From Plakobranchus ocellatus (taxonomy: Eukaryota; Mollusca; Gastropoda; Plakobranchidae), in contig BLXT01007646.1 of assembly GCA_019648995.1 (NCBI GenBank), positions 446,918 to 470,559 on the forward strand: a DNA stretch of 23,642 nt, given 5' to 3'. A program made the translations under genes and the position numbers. Positions 1 to 10,500 of the stretch are shown here, one piece after another. Position 1 is the first letter of the stretch; every line of letters starts with the position of its first letter. A model generated the notes under the pieces. It ran no database searches and had not been told where the DNA came from. It saw only the letters and a list, made by a program, of their open reading frames with translations.

Positions 1-1256
1 TTTTTCCACAAATATAAATGAGGTGCAACTATCATTCCAATATTTGATTAGGTTCTGTGTGCTGTGTAGAGTTACTGATATCTTTATTTATTTATTTTTT
101 TTTTTTTAAGTGCTATTATGAGATAATTGACTCATTAGAATTTGTCTTAAGACAAAATTTTTTTCTCCAATATTTTGATAAGATCAACAGTCAAAAGAGA
201 CAACAAAAGAGCTATTTTTGGTTAACTGATCCTACCTTTTCTTTAATTAAACTGATTTGAAACTACATTTAAAACATGCATGTTAAGGATAGAATTTCTC
301 GAAAAAGCATATAAAACAGACATTGCAGGCACAGAAACAAATTAACACAATTCATAGTGATGCACTGCAAAAAGGAGAAAAGTTTATTCTGTAATTCTCT
401 GTTATTAATAGTGTTAAAGAAGAGAATTTGTAAGACAGCAAGTAAATGTATTTAAGGATCATACAGATGCAGTCACATCACATCTATTGTTCAAATTAGT
501 GACAAAGGCAATAGACACATTTTAATGTAAAACTGCCCTCTTTTTCATTCATGTAAGACTTGGTATTGTCCTTTTTCGAATCAGGGAAAAATTAATACTT
601 CCATTCTCTGTATAAAAAGAGAATTGGTAGAACATAGCATTTATTGTTAATATTATTATGGTTGTAAGAGCATTATTAAGTGTTGCTTGTCATTTTTACA
701 GTGCAAGGAATCATTTGAAGCAACATATGCTATACTGGTTGTGAGGAGGCTGAGTTAAATATTAAGGAATATTTTATTTTAGGACCAAAGTATACTGAGG
801 GAAATAATTGCAATGACAAACTTGATAACTACCATCATTTTTTCAGACAATCTATTTTCTTCGTGCTAAACTAAAATAAGCTGCTTGGTAGCTTCAGCTA
901 GCATCTGGCCAATTGACACATGAGAAATGTAAAACATGCACTCTGATGAAAATCAGCTTGACTTTATCTAAGGAACTAGGGGTTGTAAGTAAAACCAGTC
1001 TCAGACTATTGGCACTTATTGTTATTTAGAGTAAATTAACTGCCACACACACATTATTAGCATCAGCTTCCACAGAGTATGATGTAGTCAATAGGAGTTT
1101 AGCCATAGTTTTCTTCAATATTTAAGTGGAATCATACCAATTGGCTGAGCTATTTAGATCTACATTTTAGTTTCTATACAGGTGGCAGTTGAGTTATTTT
1201 AAATAAATAATGAAAGGACTTGAAAAATTCCAGATCTTGCAGAAATTGAAGAAAAG
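1..1256. other. Noncoding DNA beyond the FAN1 3' end
   Basis: AT-rich sequence with homopolymer T runs. No open frame here looks coding, and I recognise no repeat family or RNA gene. It may hold the real FAN1 3' end if the exon at 1265-1281 is wrong. Confidence 0.6.
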
Positions 1257-1262
1257 TTTATT
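1257..1262 (-). terminator. Candidate polyadenylation signal AATAAA
   Basis: Read on the minus strand, AATAAA begins three bases after the TGA of the candidate terminal exon. This would give a very short 3' untranslated region. The hexamer is common in AT-rich DNA (others occur on the same strand in the last intron), so its support comes only from position. Confidence 0.3.
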
Positions 1263-1264
1263 AC

Positions 1265-1281
1265 TCATTCAGCCCCAATAG
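1265..1281 (-). CDS. FAN1: Candidate terminal FAN1 exon (AIGAE, stop)
   Basis: After the phase-1 donor at 4484 a last exon should supply a codon ending. At 1281 an acceptor with a pyrimidine-rich tract (tttctctttaagctag) is followed by CT ATT GGG GCT GAA TGA. Joined to the preceding G this reads Ala-Ile-Gly-Ala-Glu-stop, against human Ala-Val-Gly-Ala-Lys right after CHVV. The match is only four to five residues, so chance within 4.4 kb is not negligible, and other short exons cannot be excluded. Confidence 0.4.
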
Positions 1282-1625
1282 CTAGCTTAAAGAGAAATGA
1301 TTGAACGATACAGTCTCATGAGCTGGTAATACTGGGTAGATAGATATATATACATGAAAACAAAAAATTTGAGAATATGCAACTCAAGCTTTTATGTAGC
1401 AACCGTCTCTGTATGCTGTGACATCTTTTTCAAATGTTTTTTCACCTGTGCATTGCCAATAATTGTTTTCAATTCCATTATTTTTTATTTCCCCTCTACT
1501 GACATTCAAAACAATGTGGCCAACCCTCACATCATGTCCGTCAGCTACAAAAACTTTTTGAACGCCATAGTGGAAAATATTGATGAGGAATCTAGTGAAG
1601 TAATAATCATTACTATCATAGTTTT

Positions 1626-1638
1626 AGTAAAAATGAGG
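1626..1638. repeat. Target-site duplication of the intact SINE, left copy
   Basis: AGTAAAAATGAGG, identical to 1796-1808 across the element. The lack of any mismatch points to a fairly recent insertion. Confidence 0.88.
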
Positions 1639-1795
1639 TTTGGTTTTTGTATATAGCCAGTCCACAACAAGGTGATCTCAGGCTTTCAGGCCCTCCGTCA
1701 GGCCAGGGCGCCGGTGGCGGGGCTCGAACCCGCGACAGAAGGGTCCCTGCAGATCTCAGGGCGGACTCACAAGCCACTGTGCCACCGACGCCCCC
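1639..1795 (-). mobile_element. tRNA-derived SINE, intact copy
   Basis: Read on the minus strand it starts GGGGGCGTCGGTGGCACAGTGG and contains a box A-like promoter (TGGCACAGTGG, about 1775-1785) and a box B (GGTTCGAGCCC, about 1720-1730), the internal RNA polymerase III promoter of a tRNA-derived SINE. A non-tRNA body follows and ends in ACTGGCTATATACAAAAACC. It is flanked by a perfect 13-bp direct repeat AGTAAAAATGAGG (1626-1638 and 1796-1808), the target-site duplication. It sits in the last FAN1 intron in the gene's own orientation. Short open frames across it are not genes. Confidence 0.88.
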
Positions 1796-1808
1796 AGTAA
1801 AAATGAGG
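1796..1808. repeat. Target-site duplication of the intact SINE, right copy
   Basis: AGTAAAAATGAGG, identical to 1626-1638. Confidence 0.88.
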
Positions 1809-2019
1809 ACAATGAATGTCAAGATTAGAAGGTCAATATTGATTTAGTGTGACAACCTATCTCACAATTTTGGATCTTGTTAGTGAGCTTTTTGGGGGGT
1901 TTGAACAATACTTAGTAGCCTAAAGCATGTCCCGCATGCCTCTATCCTGGTGAATTGATATTCACAAATCAGAATTTGTAAGCAGCTCTAAATACATGGT
2001 CATTCAACCCTAGGACTTG

Positions 2020-2161
2020 GGTTTGGTTTTTTATATATAGCCAGCCCACAACAAGGTGACCTCAGGCTTTCAGGCACACTGTCAGGCCAGGGTGCCGGTG
2101 GCAGGGCTCAAACTCGTGCCAAAAGGGTCCCTGCAGATCTCAGGGCTGACTTGCTTGCCAT
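2020..2161 (-). mobile_element. Same SINE family, older 5'-truncated copy
   Basis: About 80% alike to the copy at 1639-1795 by eye across the body: shared blocks include GCCCACAACAAGGTGACCTC, CAGGCTTTCAGGC and GGTCCCTGCAGATCTCAGGG. Box B is mutated (gagtttgagccc) and about 19 bases of the 5' head including box A are missing. It is flanked by an imperfect repeat, CCTAGGACTTG (2009-2019) and CCTAGGGCTTG (2162-2172), so truncation probably occurred during insertion. It lies 224 bp from the intact copy, in the same orientation. Confidence 0.82.
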
Positions 2162-2172
2162 CCTAGGGCTTG

Positions 2173-4076
2173 AGAAGAGAAGCAGCTCTTTTCAGGCGCA
2201 CCGATACCTTCTTTTATCTATTGCATGATAGTTTGATAGATTGAAGTCTATGTATAGTAAAAGTATTAATCTGAATTTGCCTTCACTAAAATGTCCTATA
2301 TTTATATTAAGATTCATGTCAGTAAAAATTATAATCCTGGAAAAGGATGAAATATTAAGATGAATCTACTCGTAGTATTAAAGTTAAAGTTATGTGGAGC
2401 TCATACACTGAGCCTAGATCAAAATTACAACTGCCAACAGATCCAGAAATGATTGCCTAGTGGTACTACAATACCCTTGATGAGTGGAGTCTACTGCATT
2501 TATCCATTGTCTGTTGCAAACAATATATAAGTGTGCCACTGAATATTTACTGTCAAATTTCATATGCTTCAATTTAATCCTGTCATCATATTGGTGCTCT
2601 TTAGGAGAAAATCAATTACATGAAAAAATTAAGAATTTTCAAGGGTACACTTAAAGTTTTTTAAGAACTTAAATAATATTTTATTCACAACTTAAGTTAG
2701 CTATTCAATCTCATTGTATTTGTAACTCTACTGGTGCACTAAGTTTTTATTCATTTAATATACATTGAATTTATATTCAAGACAAATGGACACTGAGATT
2801 TTAAGTGGCCTTCCTAGTTGATTCTTCTATGTTTAATTTGCATACAATTGAGCTCTATCCTTTAAGCCGTTAGGTCTTGTTTGGTAATATTATAAAATTA
2901 ATATATAAATATTATATAGGAGCCTCTCAATTGATTTAGTAAAACAACCTTCCTGAACAATGTGGGTAAGAAAAAGTCTAAATCTATCTATGACACAGAT
3001 CAGTTTGGAGCTTCTAGATCTAGATGTACTATGGGAGCAATCAAAGATATAGAAAACTGGTGATCTAGTTCTAGCTCAGGTTTCATTGTTTTTAGACCTA
3101 CACCTGATAAAACATCTGACATAAGATCCAAAACTTAACTTGTGAGACTTAGATCATTTTATGTTTTGAAGTCAAAACCTGAGTAATGTTTGGAAAAAAA
3201 ATCATTTTAAAAAGTTTTCAATATTTTTTATTTACTATAAATTAGAAGCATAAACAATGCTTGTTATTTCCTGTCTCAATGTTAGGTCCAACAGAGCATT
3301 TAAGCTTTTTCTTTTTGTAATAATGCTGCAATTAACCCGTTGCACAGTTTCATTTAGAACCAAAGTCTTACAGACAGGAAATACATTTATTAACAACATA
3401 CTAACATGAACATTAACAACAAAATGTTTTAGCCCTTACTACTTTAGAGACTAAGCAAAAACTTTTTCCCTCAAGGTTTAAATAGTTATTCGGTTATTAG
3501 GTTATGTTGACGGAGGCTCTGAATTGAAAAACTTGAACACAAAATGAATAAAATAACTTAAAAAAACAATTTAAAAAGAATTGTCTCCTCCTTATGAAGA
3601 AATTTATCTCTAACAGAGCAGTGTCTTCATTTGTCAATAAATTCAGGTTAAAGTAAGATGCATACTATATCCAATAAAAGATGTCAATGATCCCTCAAGT
3701 TCTAAAATCAATACAGTTAGCTCATACAGTCTTGATTCTTGAACCTTCTTTTACTTTTCATGCCAGTAACGGCACGAGCTTAAAATACTTTCGTTCATTC
3801 CTCTTTTCATTCAGGCTTTCAATCTCTCTTTCTTTTTTTCTCTCTAGCGTCTTTTCAGTTGCAAACTTCAAGTAGATTCCACAGATCCAGTGATATTCTA
3901 TATAAGTCACATATTGAAATTTTATTCCAATACGGGAAAAAAGTTTAAAGGAAATAAATTGGTCTTATGCTACAAATTTTGTATGCTATGGACCAGATTT
4001 AATTGAAAAGTTTAATTTTTACATAAATCTACGAGATCATTGTGTATGGTAAACTGGTTTGTTAAAATAATTCTCT
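2173..4076. other. Last FAN1 intron, unassigned part
   Basis: AT-rich, with many stops in all frames. It contains one palindromic TCTAGATCTAGA-type site at 3014-3025. I see no gene or recognisable repeat. Confidence 0.55.
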
Positions 4077-4163
4077 ATCTCTTTCTTCTTTTTTTTGCTC
4101 TCCCTCTCTGTCTCTTTCTCTTTTACATACACATTCACTCTCCCTCTTTCTTGCTCTCTCTAT

Positions 4164-4225
<62 letters not shown>

Positions 4226-4260
4226 TCTCACTCTCTCTTCTGTCTCTTCCTACTGTCTCA
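4077..4260. repeat. Polypyrimidine tract with (TC)25 microsatellite
   Basis: About 180 bases almost purely C/T on the plus strand, with an uninterrupted TC dinucleotide repeat at 4167-4216 followed by a T run. In the FAN1 transcript it reads as polypurine (GA)n. Open frames on both strands here (Leu/Ser and Arg/Glu repeats) are repeat artefacts. It lies 220 bp past the exon 13 donor. Confidence 0.93.
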
Positions 4261-4483
4261 AAATTATTTGAATGATGCACTTCTTTCTTTGCCAACTCAG
4301 TGAAAAAATCTGTTCATTTTGTTAAGCTTTGGCTTACATAACTTCATATTTCAATTTCTAGCATAATGATGTGTCTCATCAGTAGAATGAACAGCTAACT
4401 ACTTATGTTGTATTTCGCAAATAATGTATTTGACTTTGTCACAACAAATGATATTTTTCCTTTTTACAATCTGATGAGCTTAC

Positions 4484-4589
4484 CTTTGACATGGCATACT
4501 TCAGCATCCACTCCAAGTCCCAGCAAGTAATCGATCCACAGGATTTGTTTATGAGACAGTCTGTCTCCAGGGCCCTTCACTTCACATAT
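4484..4589 (-). CDS. FAN1: FAN1 coding exon 13: catalytic E-x-K motif
   Basis: Acceptor catttctatag, donor GTCAAAG then gtaagc (strong), phase 0 to phase 1. Residues 887-921. [17 protein letters not shown] matches human VEVKGPNDRLSHKQMIW; Glu889 and Lys891 complete the active site. AEVCHVK is equivalent to human VEVCHVV, which is followed by only ten residues in human. If the donor is not used, translation adds six residues (GKLIRL) and stops at 4464. Confidence 0.97.
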
Positions 4590-7500
4590 CTATAGAAATG
4601 GAACACAGGTTTCATTTATTTCTAATAAAGATAAAGGTTTTGTGAAAAACTTATTGAAATTGTAATGCTTTCAATACCTTTTAGCTATATTGAAGCTAGA
4701 GAACAAATAGTCAAATTGAGTGCTTGCCAAATCCTCTCCATTTGTCAACTGACTTCTCCAAACATCCTATCCAACAAAAACAATCTTGATTACATATTTG
4801 TCACCTAACTTTTTCTCTAAACACCAGATCTCACACAGACCACATGAATTACTATTTATCAGCTTTGATCCACCTTTGTACATTACCTTAAGTTCTGTAA
4901 TTAATTTCTCAGTATTCTAGGCTGATTTGCAACATAATAAAATAAGTCCTGTATTCATAACAAGTATTTGGGAATGAAGAACACGGTTGACACTTTTTTT
5001 TTTCAACACATGGCATTTGAGGTAGTTTTCTATTGCTTTTCTTTCCCCTTTACTTTCATTGAGTCATAGGAGACCTATCTACTGAACTGTTGCTCGGGGG
5101 GCACAGAGCAGATGAATTTGGCTCAAACTGGCTTCCTACCAAACACATCACTGCCTCAAGAACAAGTCCTTTTTTTTTTGAGCAGTCAGATGTGGTTGCA
5201 AGTAGATTTGTCTCTTATTGTGTATTACTGAAAAATATTGCTTTCATTCAGCACCTTCTTGTTTAACCTTTTAAATTTTGTTTCCCTTCAATAAATTGAT
5301 TTGAACTAGCCTTGCTTTGATTCTAGTTTAGTGTGAAGAGGGTTTTTTGGGCAGCACTTTTAAAGAAGTTAGCCAATCACATCATTAAATCAATATCATT
5401 GTTTAGTTGATCACGCTTGTCATGACTTTGTGAAAATTTTATTTTATTTTTGTAATTATTTAATTTCTCTAGAAGTGAAGAGAATATACTGCACTGCTGG
5501 AAATAAATATGAAGAAGTTCCAGTCCTCAGGAAGATGAATTGATGCATTATGGTTCTTCCGTACTTTCAATGATTCATTTTTGTAACAATTGACTATTAG
5601 AATGTACATTGAGTATTTGAACTTTCAAACTTGTCAGATCTTATCATCCTTGGTTATTCAGACATAATAAAATGTATGATCAGATGCAATTTTCCTCTTT
5701 AGATACATTAATACTTGCTCTTACATCCTGCTACAATAATGCCTTAGAGATATGGAAAATCTTTCATTGGATCTGCAATTTAAAATTTTTTTTCACTAAT
5801 ATTGACCTGAATTCTGGTCTCTACTTTGAAAGATTTTTCCACTGTTTAAATAAAAGAACTCTCAACATCCACAGGGCCTCTTGAGTCCTAATTTTTATAT
5901 TATTATATTTTCATTATGTTCCCTAAGTTTCTTGAAATATTTATGCAGAGAAATACAGCCTAACTTAATTTCTCCCTCATGTTACCTATATATATCCAAA
6001 ATTGTGAGCAGTTGCATGTAGTCATTAAAGCTAACTGGATTGAACAAAAATTATAATTATCTAACAGAAGATATGGAGAAAAGCACTCTTCTGATGAAGA
6101 TGCCCAGCTTTGGATTGTTTTCATCAAGCCAATGTTCTTTTTGGAGTGCTGGTACTGTTTAAAGTCTTCCAGTGTCATGCACACTCACAGAAACTTGAAA
6201 CCCTAATTTCAAAATCTATTCTACCAATCCATTTCACTACTCCCCTGCTCAAATTTAATCTCATTGTAAATTTCTAACAACTGTTAAATACTTTCCATCT
6301 ATATCTGGTTTATCTAGAGTTTTGAATAATCCATTAATCATTATGTCTAACTTTATCAAAGCATCTAAATCAACCACATTCACCTTGAATGCACCTGTTT
6401 CAGGATTCCATAATGTAAGATCAGGAAATCCACTTCGTGTATGCCTAGGACTCTGGGCATATCTTCTTAAAAGTCCACTTAAGACATGGGCACCCATACA
6501 ACCAACCAGTTCCTGGAAAGACAAAAAAATGGGTAAAAAAAAAAAGTCATTAAATTTTGAAAATTATTTTTTTACACTATTGAGATGATTATTGAAGGAG
6601 TGGTTATTGTAACCATACATATTATAAATCACGCACCAGAGGCTTTTTATCAATATCATGCTTACTTTTTTTTAGAACTTTGATTTTTATCAGGAGAAAT
6701 GGGGGTATAAGTTTCTTTAAGCTACATGTAAAATGAAAAAAAACATATTACAAAAACAACTTACAACATATGAAAAAAAATCTGTCTGATATTTTCTAGA
6801 GAAAGCATTATGAACATGACACTAAAGCTTCAAATGATTTGAATTTGGATAGATGGAGGAGATGGTATGTGAAAATCAAATGATTAATTCATTTCAAAAT
6901 TCAAAATGACCATTTGTGTGGTAGCTAATGGTAAAAAATATTTGCCTTTTTAATTCGACCTTGGCAAAATTCATTGGTACACATTAAAAAGCACATATCT
7001 CAATTGTTCAAAAAAATTCACTTTTCGGTGATGCTAACTCCACCTTGTAAAAATCAGACAATGCTAAGCAAAATGTGTTTACAAGAAAACAAAAGTAAAC
7101 AAACAAATGTCACAAACTTGTGATTATGAACACTTTGAGATATGCTTAAGTTTTTTTCTTTAAAGACAGGTTCATTACATGAAAATAAAATAACAAAAAT
7201 TAAAAAGCTCTTAAAATAAATATTGATGAAAAGTAAATATAGACATACACTTACCTTTATGCAGTCCACTGATCTCATTCTTTCCCAATTTAAACCAACA
7301 CAAGTGACACCCACATGATTTGTCCAAGTCTTTTCTGCTACTGTCTTCAGTTGCTACAGTATCATAAAATAAAAATTTCACATTTTTAACACTCAAAGCA
7401 ACAGTCTGGTCAAAAAGTGATGATAATTATGAACTTAATATTTTGAGCAAAAGCAAATTTGGTTTACAAAATGATGTTAAAAATATCTTAAAATCTGCAC

Positions 7501-10500
7501 ATAGTTTTTTTAGCCATTCTTTTATTTAAATTAGTGCTTAGTTGATCTGTTACAGTTGCACTATACTCAAAATCAAAATTAAATGCAATGAGCGCTGATA
7601 AATAAGAAAAATCCCCTGATGTTTTACACAAAAAAATTTCAAATTTCCAATTAAGTGGAGTCTGCTTAACATAAATGCTTAGGACTAGGTCACAAATTTA
7701 TCTTAACTATTTCAAGAAGATTTAAAGAAAATAAATCTACAATACATTCAATGTTGGGCCTTATTTAATTGACACCCCCTGCCTCTATGTGTAGTCTAGA
7801 TCTAGGCCTAAGCTTTAGTATAGTGCTTAATCTATGAGGTGGAGGGCTGTTTGTGTGTATGTTTGTACTGAGTTAAGGTCTTTGCATTAGATAAAGCTTA
7901 GATCTAGAGCCCTGCATATACAATATATGGTGTAACTTTGCCAAACATTTTTGGGCCCGACTTTTTCTAGACTAACACATGTGCAAACTTAGAGAGAGAG
8001 AGAGAGAGAGAGGGGGTGTTGTTTGTGCATGTTAGAGAATGAGGATGGTGGGGCCTGACATAATGTAGATATGTACATAGCCTGGTAGGAGAAGCAGCAA
8101 GCAAAAGAAGAGTAGTTGACCTATAAATGAAAAAAAATTGAAGATCTTTCTAGGAATTACAACCAAGCCCCTTTAGCAACCAACCATATAAAAATAACAT
8201 AAAGCAGGGGGGAAAACATCATTAAGATGCATTAAGAGGTGAAATTTTATTTGAAACAGAAGAAAATATGATATGATGCGCAGACTTATTTGAATTAAGA
8301 AAAATCTAAACTCATATCCATTTTTTTCTTTTTTGGCAAGATGTACAATAGCAAGTATCACAGCATCTAAACCCCAGAAGACTTAAAATATCAGTCTTCA
8401 TACATCTGCCTCAAAAGTACAAGATCACTGATTGTTCGGATTTTCATATAATCAGCTTAAAACTGCTTCTCTCAAAACTTATGAGAAGAGTTTACAAAAA
8501 AAGTTAACAGAAACTGAGATGTGAACAAACTATTTTCTGCAAGAACAGTGGCACCAAACAAAAAACAGAGAGATAAACAGAAACATATTTATATGCTTTA
8601 TTAATTATTCATGATTGGATATAACAAACTAATAATATCTTTTTTAAGATAGAAATGATATTGCTTCAATAGTAAATCCATATTGGCAGCAAAGCGTCAG
8701 TCATTTCTCTCCAATGAATATTAAAAATGGAGTTCATGAAAAATATGTCTTATTCCTTCTGTTATTAATCTATATACAGTAGAACATGATTACAAAGCGA
8801 CTTTTGTTTCCAGAAGAAAAATGCTGTTGTAGGCATGTTCCCACTAAAGGAATCAAAATAAGCCGTCCCACATCTCAACCTCCAATCATTGCAACCCTTC
8901 CCCCCGGTTTAAAAAAAATACATGCATATACACACACACACAGAGTCAGCTTTTATGCACTAAAGCGACCTTCTTGCTTAGAATCTTTGGCGAATGTTCC
9001 CCGCTGCTCATTATGTTCAACAGTGAAGTGTGTACTGAAGCTTTCCCCCTTCCCCCTCTCTCTCTTCCTCCATTTCTTCTCTCACCTCTCTCACGCAACC
9101 ACACATGTCAACCTTCCAGTGCCACCAACCCTTTGCTCCACATCCCGGCCTCTGCCCCCCCCCCCCCCCCNNCCCCCCCCCCCAAACACACATATTTTTT
9201 ATGTTCTCAAGCTATCTTTGACGTGCGTTGCACCACTGATCACTCCTTCAAACAGTGAAGTGCAAATTGGTAGATCTAAACAAGCCTAGATCTAGATCAG
9301 GCAATGGCTCAATGCCTCCCTTCTTTGTAATCAATTCAGTGACCAATTGCAAGGCTGCATAAAGCTGATTGTCAAGTTTGAACCCGTTTGCAGACCCCTC
9401 CTCCTCCTTTTTTTTTCCATGCCTGTTCAATGGTGGGTTACGGTAATACATGTATTTTACACTGAATTCTACACTACACAGTCATGTGCACACGGTTGAC
9501 CAGGTGGGAACATAACTGACAGTGGTGAATGGTTGACTAGTACTGAGGTGGGGAAAAAAAGGAGACAATAAACCAAACAAATATGCAGGGAGCCATTATT
9601 CCTCATCGGCCCCCTACCACTGTATCCAAGTTTATACGTTTATTTGTCTTGTTAAATCCATGAGCATGTAATAGAGCTTGCAAAGGGAAAAAAAGCGGGG
9701 CTTCCAGTAAGGTCATGCTGTAGGGATGATCCTGTTGCAGCAGGTGCTGAAGTAGTTGAGCACTACTGTTTATATAATTTACATTTAGAGAGAGAAAAAA
9801 AAACATTCCTGGCTTTCAAATCAACAGAACTATTACAAGTGACACTGCGTTAATGATGGACGATGAAGAAAGTCTTCAAAAACTTATCATCATTGACAAA
9901 GAGGAAAGCAAAAAATAAGATCTCAAGGTGAATATTTTCAATTAAAAAAAAAAGTCTTTACTGCTAAGAAGAAAGTCACAGAAATAGAAATCAAGATTAA
10001 CAGGGAAGAGCAAGTATCACCTACAACATACCTTAGCCAATCAATCACAGAGATTGGAAATAATGCTCATGAACTTGAAAGAAGAATTTCCCTGAATAAA
10101 ATCTCCTTACCATGATTGAGCAACAGTATTTTTAGCTGACAAATTTTCACCACAATAGAAATATGACTAGCAAAATGTTATGTTTGGCTGATACTAAGCT
10201 ATGGGTGAGAATCATGGACACTTAAAAAATAAGAGAAAAAAAAATAGAAACATTTGAGATGTGTACAAGTAGAAGAATAGGTAGCGAATCATGGAAATAC
10301 AAAACCGCCAACTGCACATAAAACAAACACTGACAGAACTTTTTAATACAATCAAGAAGAAGAAAAAAAATTCTATTTTGGCAATATTTTCTTTACAAAA
10401 ACTTATAATGTAAGAGATTGAGAGATTGAGAGTAATGAGAATCAGAAGACAAAGGCTTAAGACTTGGATGAAAAAAAGCATTGACGACCACCATGGAAGT

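Larger units (their letters stand above)
7354..9828 (-). other. First part of the 4.3 kb FAN1 intron between exons 10 and 11
   Basis: It holds TAGATCTAG-type palindromes (7795-7806, 7898-7909, 9285-9298), an (AG)11 repeat, a short CA repeat (8929-8942), a C/T-rich stretch (about 9040-9183) and a poly-C run with two unknown bases. Open frames at 8786-9289 (+), 9248-9451 (-) and 9603-9806 (-) are not assignable to any family I know. Confidence 0.55.

Noticed and set aside
1700..1795. A functional tRNA gene
   Set aside because: Box A and B are present but the acceptor stem, arms and anticodon loop do not fold as a normal tRNA, the unit has a SINE body and is flanked by a target-site duplication.
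1616..1847. Open frames on both strands (66-68 codons)
   Set aside because: They run through the SINE; its GC-rich tRNA-like head happens to lack stops.
4040..4303. Leu/Ser-rich and Arg/Glu-rich proteins on opposite strands
   Set aside because: Both are translations of the (TC)n tract.
7054..7396. Two 61-86 codon minus-strand frames over FAN1 exon 11
   Set aside because: Only the short segment 7255-7353, in the frame set by the flanking exons, is coding; the rest is intron.
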